Shown here piece after piece: positions 8,469-19,998 of a stretch of 64,000 nt of DNA. How positions within the stretch are numbered: the first letter of the stretch is position 1; each line of letters starts with the position of its first letter. The DNA comes from Flavobacterium crassostreae. Lineage in GTDB: Bacteria > Bacteroidota > Bacteroidia > Flavobacteriales > Flavobacteriaceae. The position numbers were made by a program, and so were the translations under genes. The stretch is from contig NZ_CP017688.1 in the NCBI RefSeq assembly GCF_001831475.1, forward strand, positions 1,364,001-1,428,000. The letters run 5' to 3'. Below the pieces are notes generated by a model, which worked only from the letters and a program-made list of their open reading frames with translations, did not search any database and was not told the DNA's origin.

Positions 8469-9413
8469 CTAATCAAATTTCCATTCCTTTTGTTGTTCTT
8501 CGCTCAAAAACGTCCAAGCAACCATGCGGCTATTTTTTTGACCCTGCGCCATAGCAATCGTCTTTGTGGTAACTACATTTACTTTGTTCAAGGTTTTGTA
8601 AATGCTCGACAAATGCGATTGTTTGGCCACCAAAGTAGTAAACCACAAACATTGCATTGGGTATTTGGCACTTTCATAAATCAGTTGTTTTATAAAGCCC
8701 AGTTCGCCACCCTCACACCATAGTTCCGCATTCTGTCCGCCAAAATTCAATACCGCCTTAGTAACTTTTTGGCCCTGTAAATTGCTTAATTTTTTAAGAG
8801 CCGCTTTCTCAGCTTTAAGTTCAGAAGAGTGAAATGGTGGATTGCACATTGTAAAAGCAAATTTATCCTCTGGAGTTATAATGTTTTTAAACACAAACCG
8901 AGAAGAGAGCTGCAATTGCAAGCTAATAAAATCAATCAGTTTGGGGTTGTTTGCAATTATTTGGCTACAATTGGCAAGCGCTTTTTCGTCAACATCCGTT
9001 CCTACAAAACTCCATCCGTAGCTAGCATTTCCTAACAAAGGATAAATACAATTAGCACCTAAGCCAACATCCAGCCCTTCAACAGAAGCACCTTTCGGGA
9101 GCACCCCATTATTAGATTCTGCTAATAAATCCGCAATATAATGGATATAATCCACCCTGCCAGGAATAGGCGGACAGAGATAATTTTCTGGGATATCCCA
9201 TTTTTGGATTCCGTAATAAGTAGTCAACAAAGCTTTGTTTAAGGTTTTCACTGCATCCGGAATACTAAAATCTAAGGTTTCAATATCGTGTTCATTAATG
9301 CCAATATACTTTTTTAATTCAGGGCAGTTTTCTACCAAAAGAGCAAAATCATATCGCAACCGATGCAAATTTCTGGGATGTAGGTTGGTTTTCTCTGTAA
9401 TTTGTTTCAACAT
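8469..9413 (-). CDS. rlmF: 23S rRNA (adenine-1618 N6)-methyltransferase
   Basis: Methylates A1618 of 23S rRNA using S-adenosylmethionine. The catalytic NPPF motif of N6-adenine methyltransferases is in FTMCNPPFHSS (about residue 195), preceded by the SAM-binding segment GLDVGLGANCIYPLLG. The N-terminal LHPRNLHRLRYDF matches the RlmF (YbiN) family and 314 residues is the normal length. Cytoplasmic. It runs in the same direction as the downstream uvrB but is separated from it by a terminator-like hairpin and a -7 box, so it is probably monocistronic. Confidence 0.92.
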   Translation of the reverse strand: MLKQITEKTNLHPRNLHRLRYDFALLVENCPELKKYIGINEHDIETLDFSIPDAVKTLNKALLTTYYGIQKWDIPENYLCPPIPGRVDYIHYIADLLAESNNGVLPKGASVEGLDVGLGANCIYPLLGNASYGWSFVGTDVDEKALANCSQIIANNPKLIDFISLQLQLSSRFVFKNIITPEDKFAFTMCNPPFHSSELKAEKAALKKLSNLQGQKVTKAVLNFGGQNAELWCEGGELGFIKQLIYESAKYPMQCLWFTTLVAKQSHLSSIYKTLNKVNVVTTKTIAMAQGQKNSRMVAWTFLSEEQQKEWKFD

Positions 9414-9516
9414 TATAAATAGGTTTCAAGGAGACAAAAAAACATTTTTTGTCAAAATCAGTAGCAAGTTATACAAAAACAAACACTTTTGTAAGTTTTA
9501 ATACGTTGTTTTTAAA

Positions 9517-10179
9517 TTAATCTTTGCACTCCATCAACAGCAAATCCCCATCCGTATGTTCAATAACCACCAGCCCATCCGATGCTACATGGTTGCTACT
9601 ACCGGTTTTGTACCCTATAATCAAGTGGTCTTTTTTTAAAGGATAAAATAAATTTTCAGAATCAATACCAACCACCTTACCTACAGGAATTAAAGATATA
9701 GTTGTATTGGCTTCGTACCATTTTTCAAAACGTCTAGGCAACAAAAATACTTTAGAGTGGTCGTCTATAATCACAATTTTTAATTTGTCTCGGTATGGAA
9801 CCATACTAGTCAAATTAGTGATCGTATGGTCCGCGCGTTTGCCAGTAGCCCAAACCACATTTACAGCAGGTATTTTTCTTTGGCACAAATAGTCAAATGC
9901 TTTTTCAAGATCCGTTTTATCTTGATTGGGAGCCACCACAATTTCCAGAGGATACTGTTTTTCTTGGTAGTATTGTGGATCAAAACCCCGATCAAAATCC
10001 CCAAGTAATACATCCACTTTTATATCCAACTGCATAACCCTTTCCATGGCAGCATCCAGTACAATAACCAGCGGAGACCATTCCAGCAATTGGCCCAATA
10101 ATTCCGGATCACAAGAAGCCCCGTTGGCTATAATCAAAGCAGGTTCTTGATCCTCTCGTACAATATGATGTGAAGACAT
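9517..10179 (-). CDS. Thiamine pyrophosphokinase
   Basis: Predicted to transfer pyrophosphate from ATP to thiamine, giving thiamine diphosphate. Family landmarks: ANGASCDPELL near the N-terminus, VLLGDFDRG (acidic metal and ATP site), QDKTDLEKAFDYL, and WATGKRADHT. 220 residues from the ATG at 10179; the longer frame back to 10218 adds a hydrophobic stretch that is not part of the family, so I reject it. No thiamine riboswitch is visible upstream; that space holds an interspersed repeat. The assignment rests on motif recognition; no other kinase family fits as well. Confidence 0.85.
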   Translation of the reverse strand: MSSHHIVREDQEPALIIANGASCDPELLGQLLEWSPLVIVLDAAMERVMQLDIKVDVLLGDFDRGFDPQYYQEKQYPLEIVVAPNQDKTDLEKAFDYLCQRKIPAVNVVWATGKRADHTITNLTSMVPYRDKLKIVIIDDHSKVFLLPRRFEKWYEANTTISLIPVGKVVGIDSENLFYPLKKDHLIIGYKTGSSNHVASDGLVVIEHTDGDLLLMECKD

Positions 10180-10224
10180 GAAGCATAAATTTAGACGTAA
10201 AGATAAAAAAAACCACACACAAAA

Positions 10225-10380
10225 ACAGTCCTCAGGAGCTATTCCTGCTATTCGCTATAGCCTTCCCTCCAAAACTATTTTTTGTTAGTGCCTTCCCGAG
10301 CTTCCTTTGGTCGCTCCGTAATTCACACAAAAAAAGGGTCTTGGAGCTCAGGGCTGCCGCTACTATCAGGGCTAAAAAAA
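10225..10380 (+). repeat. Interspersed intergenic repeat, copy 1
   Basis: Two modules occur also at about 40090-40180 and, inverted, 48125-48210. Module A (10298-10316) is GAGCTTCCTTTGGTCGCTC and module B (10357-10374) is CCGCTACTATCAGGGCTA, 40 bases apart. Module A has complementary ends GAGC/GCTC. An extra segment to the left (about 10230-10260) is also rich in short complementary words. Confidence 0.75.
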
Positions 10381-10387
10381 CGCCAAA

Positions 10388-11209
10388 TTATTGTATAATA
10401 TATGTTCTAGAATCTGTTTCGCTAACAGAGAAAAACCCCAAAGGATACTGCTCCTTATTGGTAGTATTCACGATATTTCCTCTCAAAGTAGTAGGCGGAG
10501 ATTGAAACGGTCCGCCACTATTACCACCGGCAATACTAGTTAAAATCTGTAAGTAATTGTAATACTTTCTGGACACCCCATAATGCGTTATTTTTACCGC
10601 ATCTCCAGGCTTCAAATCCTCTTTTTGAGACAAACTAAAAAATCGATTCCCTTTAAACAAGTCATCATCAGTCACCGATAGATCTTGTCGAAAATTTTCG
10701 GGATAAGTATACCTAAAAAAATAATAATTATCCTGTTCTAAAGGATCCTTAAAAAACGTTTTAATCTGTACTTCATCTCGAGTAATTCCGCCTTCATTAG
10801 TTTGGGTTACCTCATCAATAGCGGCTACGCCTTGTAGGGTTTCGGTAGCGGTATACACCGTATTATTTAGTGTTACACTAAGGCTGTACTCTTGACCAAT
10901 AACAGGAATAAAGTGGTCACACACATATTCCCCACTATTTGACAACTCCTTAAACACAAAAGCCATTCCATTGGAGTTTTTAACCACTACCACAGCATCA
11001 GATACAGTAGGAATCTGGCTACTAAAAAACGAAGTAGTAGTAGATAATTTTATTTTCTGCTGTTTACCGTCAGTGCCTTTTTGCCAATTTATAGCAGCTT
11101 CAATAACCAAGCGAGGTGCTTCTGGTTTCAGGTCCACCGAGACCACTTCTTCGCAACTACTCAAAAAAAGCAACAGCAACAAGCTTATAATTAGGTTGGT
11201 CTTTTTCAT
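10388..11209 (-). CDS. DUF4249 outer-membrane lipoprotein
   Basis: Lipoprotein of unknown function: MKKTNLIISLLLLLFLSSCEE is a signal peptide ending in a lipobox with Cys19, followed by acidic residues. The 273-residue body fits DUF4249, a family found beside TonB-dependent receptors in Bacteroidota and thought to sit on the receptor's outer face; a role as a ligand-binding partner is inferred. It starts 5 bases after the stop of the receptor gene, so it is the second gene of a two-gene operon. Ends close to repeat copy 1; no clear terminator hairpin is seen. Confidence 0.85.
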   Translation of the reverse strand: MKKTNLIISLLLLLFLSSCEEVVSVDLKPEAPRLVIEAAINWQKGTDGKQQKIKLSTTTSFFSSQIPTVSDAVVVVKNSNGMAFVFKELSNSGEYVCDHFIPVIGQEYSLSVTLNNTVYTATETLQGVAAIDEVTQTNEGGITRDEVQIKTFFKDPLEQDNYYFFRYTYPENFRQDLSVTDDDLFKGNRFFSLSQKEDLKPGDAVKITHYGVSRKYYNYLQILTSIAGGNSGGPFQSPPTTLRGNIVNTTNKEQYPLGFFSVSETDSRTYIIQ

Positions 11210-11214
11210 ATCTT

Positions 11215-13596
11215 TTAAAATTTAAAATTATAACTCACAGCCGGAACTACCCCAAAAATAGACGTCTTTATGGCTTCATTTGTGCCAGTATCCGCATTTT
11301 GACTAAAATTAATAGCAGCTGCATTTTTTCTATTATAAATATTGTAAACACTAAAAACCCATTCGCCTTTCCAGTTTCTGTTGCTATTTGATTTAGGAGT
11401 CAAAGTAGCCGAAAGATCCAAGTGATGGTACGTAGGCAATCTATTGCTATTGCGCAAACCATAATTAGGAACCACAACATCTAAATAGTTATATTGTCCA
11501 GTTGGATACGTTACTGGTTGTCCAGTCTGTAACGTAAAGTTGGCTCCAAAAGCCCATTTTTTGCTCCTTTCGTAGGTTGCTGTTACCGCAAGATTGTGGG
11601 TTTTGTCATAAGCAGATCGGTACCATTGGCCGTTGTTAATACCTAATTCCTCAGCAGTTCTTCCTGGGGTTTGTTGCTCAGACTTAGATAAGGTATACGA
11701 AACCCAACCATTCCATCTTCCTTCATTTTTTCGAAGCATAAGCTCCAATCCGTATGAGCGCATTTTTCCGTTCAAAATCACTTGTTCAATAGCATCATTT
11801 GCAATCAAATCTGCGCCATCAATATAGTCCAATCTGTTTTTTATTTTTTTGTAATAGGTTTCTACCTCCAAAGAATACATGTTGTCTTTAAAGTTTTTAA
11901 AATACCCAAAGGCCACTTGATCTGCAATTTGTGGCTGGATGTAATTGTCACTCGGCATCCATATATCCAAAGGAGTAGGAGAGGAGGTGTTGGATATCAA
12001 CTGTAAGTACTGCGCCATGCGGTTGTAACTAGCCTTCAAGGACGTGTTGTTATTTAGCTGATAGGCTACCGCTGCCCTTGGCTCTAAATTGTTGTAGCTC
12101 TTGATTACTTTGTTTTTGCCATAAAACCGCGAGCTTGTAGGAGTTGCTTTTTCATAAATTTGTTGTTCAGTATCAAATACCACAGCTTGATTATTGGTGT
12201 AATAATTGATGGTAGAAGCTCCTAATCTATAAAACATACTGTAGCGCAATCCATACGTTAGGTTCCATTTTTTGGATAGTTCTTGTTCTGCACTAACATA
12301 CAAAGCAGGTTCAAAAGCATATTTTTTATCTAATTGGTCTGGATTAATGGCAGAGTTAGAGTCAATAGGGCTAATTCTTCCGGGGTTAAAAGAATAATAA
12401 ATAGCATTTAGGCCGTATTTTAATTTAAAATTATCCGAAATATAACTTTTAAAATCATATTTAAGGTTGTAATTTTTGATGCCAGAATCCCATTTGAAAC
12501 CAATAAAATTTAAATTCAATCCATAATAGTAATCACTATAAATTAATGAAAAATTAGAAAATAATTTGTCCGAAAACAAATGATTCCAGCGTAAATTTAG
12601 AGTAGTGTTGCCGTATTTATTCGTAAAACTATCGCTAATAGAAAAAACATCTCGACCAAAATAACCCGAAAAATATAAATTATTATCTGGGTTTAATTTG
12701 TAGCTCATCTTGGCGTTTAAGTCATAAAAATATGCGGTACTATTTTTTAATTTCTCAGATAGTTTTAGAAACAAATGTGCGTAAGAACTGCGTCCTCCAA
12801 TCAAAAAAGAACCTTTATTTTTAACCAAAGGACCTTCTAATAAAAGCCTGCTGGAGATCAAACCAATCCCTCCATTGGCATGAAAAGAGTTGCTGTTTCC
12901 GTCTTTTTGATAAATATCCAAAACAGACGATGCTCTTCCGCCAAAATTAGCAGGAATACCTCCTTTGTACAATCTTAAATCCTTAATTGCATCCGGATTA
13001 AAAACCGAAAAGAAGCCAAAAACATGCGACGAATTAAAAATAGTTGCTTCGTCCAACAAAATTAAATTTTGATCTGCACCACCGCCTCGCACATTAAAAC
13101 CAGAGGATCTTTCTCCAGCACTAGTAACTCCGGGTAGCAGCAACAACGATTTTATAACATCTACTTCGCCTAATACTACAGGCATTTTTTGGATAGACGC
13201 AATAGAGAGTTTATTCATACTCATTTCTGCCGCACGTATGTTGGTGCTTTTGCGGTTGTCTGTGATGACTACCTCATCGAGCATCTCGCCACTTAATTGT
13301 AAACTAAAATTATGTTTTTTGCTTTGCGTGAGTGCTATAGGTTCGGATAGGGTAGTGTAACCAATGTAACTAGCCAGTACGGTGTAGTTTCCTTCGGGTA
13401 AGGTGATAGAATAAAAGCCATACTCATTGGTGGTAACACTAGAGTTTAACTCCGGAATGTACACATTTACACCTATAAGGGTTTCATTGCTTTTTTTATC
13501 CGAAATAACGCCACTTAGCGTGTATTTTTCTTGCGAAAAGCAGGGAATACTAAATAAAAAGGCAAGGATAATGCCGCTAATTTTATTAAAATACAT
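11215..13596 (-). CDS. TonB-dependent receptor with CarboxypepD-like domain
   Basis: Outer-membrane active transporter, 793 residues. Signal peptide ending near CFSQ; residues about 25-105 are a carboxypeptidase regulatory-like domain (SGVISDKKSNETLIGVNVY, later GYTTL); the plug domain carries RSSGFNVRGGGADQNLILLDE; a long beta-barrel follows, ending in the aromatic YNFKF expected for BAM insertion. Substrate unknown: the DUF4249 partner does not identify it. First gene of a two-gene operon. The rather short barrel and paired small lipoprotein differ from polysaccharide-type SusC/SusD pairs. Confidence 0.88.
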   Translation of the reverse strand: MYFNKISGIILAFLFSIPCFSQEKYTLSGVISDKKSNETLIGVNVYIPELNSSVTTNEYGFYSITLPEGNYTVLASYIGYTTLSEPIALTQSKKHNFSLQLSGEMLDEVVITDNRKSTNIRAAEMSMNKLSIASIQKMPVVLGEVDVIKSLLLLPGVTSAGERSSGFNVRGGGADQNLILLDEATIFNSSHVFGFFSVFNPDAIKDLRLYKGGIPANFGGRASSVLDIYQKDGNSNSFHANGGIGLISSRLLLEGPLVKNKGSFLIGGRSSYAHLFLKLSEKLKNSTAYFYDLNAKMSYKLNPDNNLYFSGYFGRDVFSISDSFTNKYGNTTLNLRWNHLFSDKLFSNFSLIYSDYYYGLNLNFIGFKWDSGIKNYNLKYDFKSYISDNFKLKYGLNAIYYSFNPGRISPIDSNSAINPDQLDKKYAFEPALYVSAEQELSKKWNLTYGLRYSMFYRLGASTINYYTNNQAVVFDTEQQIYEKATPTSSRFYGKNKVIKSYNNLEPRAAVAYQLNNNTSLKASYNRMAQYLQLISNTSSPTPLDIWMPSDNYIQPQIADQVAFGYFKNFKDNMYSLEVETYYKKIKNRLDYIDGADLIANDAIEQVILNGKMRSYGLELMLRKNEGRWNGWVSYTLSKSEQQTPGRTAEELGINNGQWYRSAYDKTHNLAVTATYERSKKWAFGANFTLQTGQPVTYPTGQYNYLDVVVPNYGLRNSNRLPTYHHLDLSATLTPKSNSNRNWKGEWVFSVYNIYNRKNAAAINFSQNADTGTNEAIKTSIFGVVPAVSYNFKF

Positions 13597-13623
13597 ATTC
13601 TGGTTGTGTTTACAATTAGACTG

Positions 13624-13651
13624 AAAAGATAAGAAAATTGAAGTTAAGCAA
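13624..13651 (-). promoter_or_regulatory. Candidate promoter of the receptor/DUF4249 operon
   Basis: TTG, 17 bases, then TATCTTTT on the minus strand: one mismatch to TAnnTTTG. The box ends 27 bases before the receptor ATG. Confidence 0.45.
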
Positions 13652-13671
13652 AAGTTAAATCTTAGATACTG

Positions 13672-13702
13672 AAAAAAGAGGCTGCCTTTTTTGGGCAGCC
13701 TC
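13672..13702 (-). terminator. icd terminator
   Basis: 9-bp perfect stem GAGGCTGCC / GGCAGCCTC; on the minus strand it is followed by six T. It lies 35 bases past the icd stop. Confidence 0.9.
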
Positions 13703-13737
13703 TTGGAGTAAAATAAAGGAGTTGTAGTTTGCTATCG

Positions 13738-16002
<2,265 letters not shown>

Positions 16003-16035
16003 TTAAAAGGAATGTTTTGCTCAAAATAAGCCTCA

Positions 16036-16043
16036 CAAATATA
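16036..16043 (-). promoter_or_regulatory. icd -7 box
   Basis: TATATTTG on the minus strand, about 75 bases before the icd ATG, giving a leader near 70 bases. No TTG at the expected distance. Confidence 0.45.
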
Positions 16044-16190
16044 AGAAAATCAGTCCGTAAATTACGGCTCTTATTGGCAGGATTTATGGAATTGTAGGAT
16101 TGTTAATGTGTTAACTACGAATTTGTTGTTTTGTTAAAAGAACGCAGTCAAATTCAGAAATGTTTAATTTTTTTTGAAAAAGGCAAAAAA

Positions 16191-16213
16191 AAATCCCGAC
16201 AAGGTCAGGATTT
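16191..16213 (-). terminator. rplS terminator
   Basis: 10-bp stem AAATCCTGAC / GTCGGGATTT on the minus strand (one U-G wobble), loop of three, followed by a T-tract. The wobble favours the minus-strand transcript. Confidence 0.85.
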
Positions 16214-16234
16214 TTAGAATAAAGAGACAGTAAA

Positions 16235-16585
16235 CTATCTTCTTTTGTCTTTGATTTTTGCTTTTTTACCAGTAAGTTCTCTAAAGTAGAAAATTCTAGC
16301 TCTACGTACGGCACCTTTTTTGTTAATTTCTACTTTTTGTAAAGCAGGTAAATTAATAGGGAAGATACGTTCTACACCTACAGAACCTGACATTTTACGA
16401 ATAGTAAAAGTTTCAGTGTTACCAGAACCTCTTCTTTGGATAACAACTCCTTTAAAGAACTGTGTTCTTGTTTTTTCACCCTCTTTAATTTCGTAATAAA
16501 CGGTGATAGTGTCTCCAGCTCCAAATTCAGGAAAGTCTTTTTTTGCTACAAATTCGTCTTTAACGAATTTCATTAAATCTGCCAT
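16235..16585 (-). CDS. rplS: 50S ribosomal protein L19
   Basis: Ribosomal protein at the 30S-50S interface. Signature: FGAGDTITVYYEI, KEGEKTRTQFFKGVVIQRRG, FTIRKMSGSVGVERIFPINLP in sequence order, ending in a Lys/Arg-rich tail. 116 residues, normal for the family. It follows trmD in the same direction, a remnant of the widespread rpsP-rimM-trmD-rplS order, but with 171 bases between them and its own -7 box, so it can be expressed independently. Confidence 0.98.
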   Translation of the reverse strand: MADLMKFVKDEFVAKKDFPEFGAGDTITVYYEIKEGEKTRTQFFKGVVIQRRGSGNTETFTIRKMSGSVGVERIFPINLPALQKVEINKKGAVRRARIFYFRELTGKKAKIKDKRR

Positions 16586-16657
16586 GATAATTGTAATTAT
16601 GGTTTTGTATTAGAGCAACATACACGGATCTCGCCAGAGGTTAGTCTAAAGTGGGTG

Positions 16658-16665
16658 CAAAAGTA
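16658..16665 (-). promoter_or_regulatory. rplS -7 box
   Basis: TACTTTTG on the minus strand within the trmD-rplS gap, giving a leader of about 65 bases before rplS. Ribosomal protein leaders of this size are often regulatory, but I see no recognised fold. Confidence 0.5.
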
Positions 16666-16756
16666 AAAAATTATTTTGGATTTAAAAGTATATTTCTAAA
16701 TTATTTAAACGCTTATTTGGAGACTTTTAAACCTCTCCAAAGCCTTTTCGCAGACG

Positions 16757-17434
16757 TTATTCGTCCAATAAATCAGGGCGTCTGTTTTTAGTATGTTGGT
16801 AGGCCATATCCTCGCGCCATTTATCAATTTTGGCAAAGTTACCACTGGTTAAGACCTCCGGGACTTTCCAGCCTTTGTAATCTGCAGGTCTGGTATAAAT
16901 AGGCGGCGACAACAAATTATCCTGAAAACTATCCGTCAAGGCAGAGGTCTCGTCACTCAATACCCCCGGAATCAAGCGTATTAAGGCATCGGATAAAACT
17001 AAAGCGCCTAATTCTCCCCCGGACAAAACATAATCTCCTATAGAGATTTCTTTGGTAATAAAATGATCTCGTGCCCGTTGGTCTACTCCTTTGTAATGGC
17101 CACAAAGCAAAATGATATTTTGGTACATAGACATGGTATTGGCCATTTTTTGATTTAAAGTTTCGCCATCCGGAGACATATATATAATCTCATCATAAGC
17201 ACGCTGGCTCTTTAAGTGAGTGATACACGCATCAATGGGTTGTACCGTCATTACCATTCCTGCACCGCCGCCATACGGATAATCATCCACACTTTTTTGT
17301 TTGTTGGTGGTATAATCCCGTAAATTATGAAAATGAACCTCTACCAAACCCTTATCAATGGCTCGCTTAAGGATGGAAGCCTCAAAAGGACTTTTTAATA
17401 ATTCTGGCAAAACCGTAATAATATCAATACGCAT
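16757..17434 (-). CDS. trmD: tRNA (guanine-37 N1)-methyltransferase
   Basis: SPOUT-class enzyme that methylates G37 next to the anticodon and prevents frameshifting. N-terminal [13 protein letters not shown], the [12 protein letters not shown] loop, and the trefoil-knot segment [16 protein letters not shown] are all present. 225 residues from the ATG at 17434; the longer frame to 17470 is rejected because a -7 box lies inside it. Upstream of rplS in the same direction. Probably expressed from its own promoter. Confidence 0.97.
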   Translation of the reverse strand: MRIDIITVLPELLKSPFEASILKRAIDKGLVEVHFHNLRDYTTNKQKSVDDYPYGGGAGMVMTVQPIDACITHLKSQRAYDEIIYMSPDGETLNQKMANTMSMYQNIILLCGHYKGVDQRARDHFITKEISIGDYVLSGGELGALVLSDALIRLIPGVLSDETSALTDSFQDNLLSPPIYTRPADYKGWKVPEVLTSGNFAKIDKWREDMAYQHTKNRRPDLLDE

Positions 17435-17459
17435 ATTTTCTTTTCTAGATTTAAAAGCA

Positions 17460-17467
17460 CAAAGATA
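17460..17467 (-). promoter_or_regulatory. trmD -7 box
   Basis: TATCTTTG, exact -7 match, 25 bases before the trmD ATG. No TTG at 17-23 bases upstream. Confidence 0.5.
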
Positions 17468-17553
17468 CAAAGTTTTCAGGAGTTACGGTAGAGTACTTAT
17501 GCCAAGCCAATGCTGTAAGGCCAGAGTCTAAAAACAATTAACAGATGCAATTT

Positions 17554-17582
17554 TTGGTGCTACCTTATTTTAATTACTTTTA
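17554..17582 (+). promoter_or_regulatory. Candidate dcp promoter
   Basis: TTG, 18 bases, then TACTTTTA (last base differs from TAnnTTTG), ending 26 bases before the dcp ATG. Confidence 0.45.
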
Positions 17583-17608
17583 TGCCCAAATAAAAAACAG
17601 TCCCTTTT

Positions 17609-19732
17609 ATGAAAATAGTATCCAATCTCATCTTATCCAGTACCATGCTGGTTATGGTTACGTCTTTGCAAACCAGCACTGCCCAAAACAAATCCGTCCA
17701 AAAGACCAATCCATTATTACAAAAAAGTAGTTTGCAATACCAAGCTCCCCGTTTTAATGTTATAAAAGACAAGCACTTTAAACCCGCCTTTGTGTATGGC
17801 TTAGAAGTTCAAGCAAAAGAAATACTAGCAATAGCTACTAACCCGGCGCAACCAACCTTTCAAAACACCGTACTAGCATTAGAAACCTCGGGAGTAGATT
17901 TAAAAAGAGCAACCAGTGTTTTTTATAATCTAACAGGAGCAAATACCAATCCAACCCTGCAAGCTTTACAAGCAGAGTATGCGCCCATTTTTTCGGCACA
18001 TAGTGACAATATTTATCTAAATAGCAAATTATACCAACGCATCAAGGCAATAGATCCCAATACTCTAAAAGGAGAAGATCAAAGACTAACAGCCTATTAT
18101 TTGCAAGAATTTGAACTCGCAGGAGCTAATCTATCCGATGCCGATAAAGAGAAAATGAAAAAAATAAATGAGGAACTAGCCACTCTAGGCACCTTATTTG
18201 GAAACAAATTATTACTGGCACGCAAAGAAGGAGCTGTTTTATTTGACAATCCTGCAGATTTAGATGGTCTAAGCCCCAATGAACTTGCTGCCGCCAAAGC
18301 CAAAGCCACAGAGGCAGGTCATGACGGACACTATTTAATAGGACTCTTAAACACCACCCAACAACCCGTATTACAAAACCTAACCAACCGCGCCTCCAGA
18401 GAAAAAATATTTAAATCCTCTTGGAACCGCTCTCAAAATAACAACGAAGCAGACACACGAGATGTGTTAGAAAAAATGGCAAGATTGCGATTGCAAAAAG
18501 CCAACCTAATGGGCAAAAAGAATTTTGCACAATGGAAACTACAAGACCAAATGGCACAAACCCCAGAGCGCGCCATGGATTTGATAGCCAAAATAGCCAC
18601 TCCAGCCGTAGCCAAAGCCAAAGCCGAAGCCAAAGAAATCCAAGACCTTATAGATGCCCAAAATGGCGGTTTTCAACTAGCCCCTTGGGATTGGAACTAC
18701 TATGCAGAACAAGTAAGAAAACAAAAATACGATTTAGATGAAAACCAAGTAAAACCGTATTTTGAATTAACCACCGTCTTAGAAAAAGGCGTCTTCTTTG
18801 CCGCAACCAAAATGTACGGAATCACCTTCAAAGAGCGCAAAGATTTACCCGTTTACCATCCAGATGTAATTGCCTACGAGATTTTTGACAAAGACGCCAA
18901 ATCCATAGCCATCTACTACTTAGATTTTTATACCAGAGACAACAAAAACGGCGGTGCCTGGATGAACAACTTTGTAGAGCAATCCCATTATTTAAAACAA
19001 AAACCAGTAATTGTAAACGTTTATAACTTTCAAAAACCCGCCAATGGCACCCCAGCATTGATAAGTTTTGATAACGTAATTACCATGTTTCATGAATTTG
19101 GGCACACCCTGCACGGATTATTTGCAAATCAAAACTACACCAGCCTATCCGGAACAGCAGTTCCAAGAGACTTTGTAGAATTTCCGTCCCAAATCAACGA
19201 ACACGCCGCCTTAGATCCCGAAGTATTAAAAAACTACGCCATACACTACCGCACCAAAGCCGAAATTCCTCAAGAACTAATCCAAAAAATCAAAAAAGCC
19301 GAAACCTTCAACAAAGGCTATGACGTAACCGAACTCCTAGCCGCCTCCGCCTTAGACATGAGCTGGCACAGCGTAAGCAAGCCCGAAGATTTCAAACCCA
19401 CCTTAGATTTTGAAACCCAAGCCCTTCAAAAATACGGACTACTAGTAGACCAAGTACCCACCAGATACCACAGCCCCTATTTTGCCCACATTTGGAGCGG
19501 CGGATACTCCTCCGGATACTACGCCTACACCTGGTCCAAAACCCTAGACTACAACGTTTATGACTGGATGCAAGCCAACGGAGGTTTAACCCGAGAAAAC
19601 AGCGAACGCTTCCGAAAATACATCCTATCGGTAGGCAACAGCGTAGATCTAAACCACGCCTTCAAAGAATTAATAGGCCACGAAATGCAAATAGAACCCT
19701 ATCTAAGAAACGCAGGATTTTTAGACAAATAA
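17609..19732 (+). CDS. dcp: Peptidyl-dipeptidase Dcp, exported M3 metallopeptidase
   Basis: Zinc peptidase that removes C-terminal dipeptides. Residues 1-26 (MKIVSNLILSSTMLVMVTSL then AQN) are a signal peptide, so the enzyme probably acts in the periplasm. The M3 zinc motif is MFHEFGHTLHGLF (HExxH), with the third ligand in the following FPSQINEHAALD. Late GGYSSGYYAYTWSK helps form the substrate site. 707 residues fits Dcp rather than the shorter oligoendopeptidase F. The 3' half uses C-ending codons more than its neighbours. Monocistronic, ended by a clear terminator. Confidence 0.93.
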   Translation: MKIVSNLILSSTMLVMVTSLQTSTAQNKSVQKTNPLLQKSSLQYQAPRFNVIKDKHFKPAFVYGLEVQAKEILAIATNPAQPTFQNTVLALETSGVDLKRATSVFYNLTGANTNPTLQALQAEYAPIFSAHSDNIYLNSKLYQRIKAIDPNTLKGEDQRLTAYYLQEFELAGANLSDADKEKMKKINEELATLGTLFGNKLLLARKEGAVLFDNPADLDGLSPNELAAAKAKATEAGHDGHYLIGLLNTTQQPVLQNLTNRASREKIFKSSWNRSQNNNEADTRDVLEKMARLRLQKANLMGKKNFAQWKLQDQMAQTPERAMDLIAKIATPAVAKAKAEAKEIQDLIDAQNGGFQLAPWDWNYYAEQVRKQKYDLDENQVKPYFELTTVLEKGVFFAATKMYGITFKERKDLPVYHPDVIAYEIFDKDAKSIAIYYLDFYTRDNKNGGAWMNNFVEQSHYLKQKPVIVNVYNFQKPANGTPALISFDNVITMFHEFGHTLHGLFANQNYTSLSGTAVPRDFVEFPSQINEHAALDPEVLKNYAIHYRTKAEIPQELIQKIKKAETFNKGYDVTELLAASALDMSWHSVSKPEDFKPTLDFETQALQKYGLLVDQVPTRYHSPYFAHIWSGGYSSGYYAYTWSKTLDYNVYDWMQANGGLTRENSERFRKYILSVGNSVDLNHAFKELIGHEMQIEPYLRNAGFLDK

Positions 19733-19746
19733 ACCCACATAACCCC

Positions 19747-19783
19747 AAAAAAAAGACATTCCACAAAGAATGTCTTTTTTTTT
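19747..19783 (+). terminator. dcp terminator
   Basis: AAAAAGACATTC / GAATGTCTTTTT stem with loop CACAAA and a long T-tract. Confidence 0.9.
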
Positions 19784-19862
19784 GGAGCAATTTCCAGCTG
19801 TACACTATATCTATTGTGCCAAACCCTGGCACAATAGGATGCCGTTACCATCTGGGCTAGCG
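19783..19862 (+). repeat. Interspersed intergenic repeat, variant copy
   Basis: Carries module B (19842-19859, CCGTTACCATCTGGGCTA) of the family seen at 10.3, 40.1 and 48.1 kb, but module A is replaced by an 11-bp perfect hairpin CTATTGTGCCA / TGGCACAATAG (19811-19837). The stretch to its left, CAGCTGTACACTATAT, resembles ACACTA-containing sequence beside the 48-kb copy. Confidence 0.6.
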
Positions 19863-19967
19863 TCCGCACACCACATCAAGACCCCACAACCACACCAATT
19901 TCTGCCACCAAGAGTATAAATCCAAGCGGAAAGCCCCAAAAAACACAAAGGGATAAAAATTAATTTG

Positions 19968-19975
19968 TAAATTTG
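19968..19975 (+). promoter_or_regulatory. -7 box of the dual immunophilin gene
   Basis: TAAATTTG ends 23 bases before the ATG at 19999. It overlaps an upstream in-frame ATG at 19975 and so argues against that longer start. Confidence 0.5.
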
Positions 19976-19998
19976 TGCATCAATATAAAAACACAAAA

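Noticed and set aside
10225..10387. Small gene in the thiamine kinase / DUF4249 interval, or a thiamine riboswitch
   Set aside because: No open frame of meaningful length; the sequence is the interspersed repeat, and the CUGAGA / ACC(Y)UGA riboswitch core is not visible.
16111..16314. 67-residue minus-strand frame overlapping the end of rplS
   Set aside because: Lies across the rplS terminator in another frame, with no family features; a shadow frame.
17475..17530. Repeat-like CAGGAG and AAGGCC words upstream of dcp
   Set aside because: Matches to modules A and B are too short and without the usual spacing.
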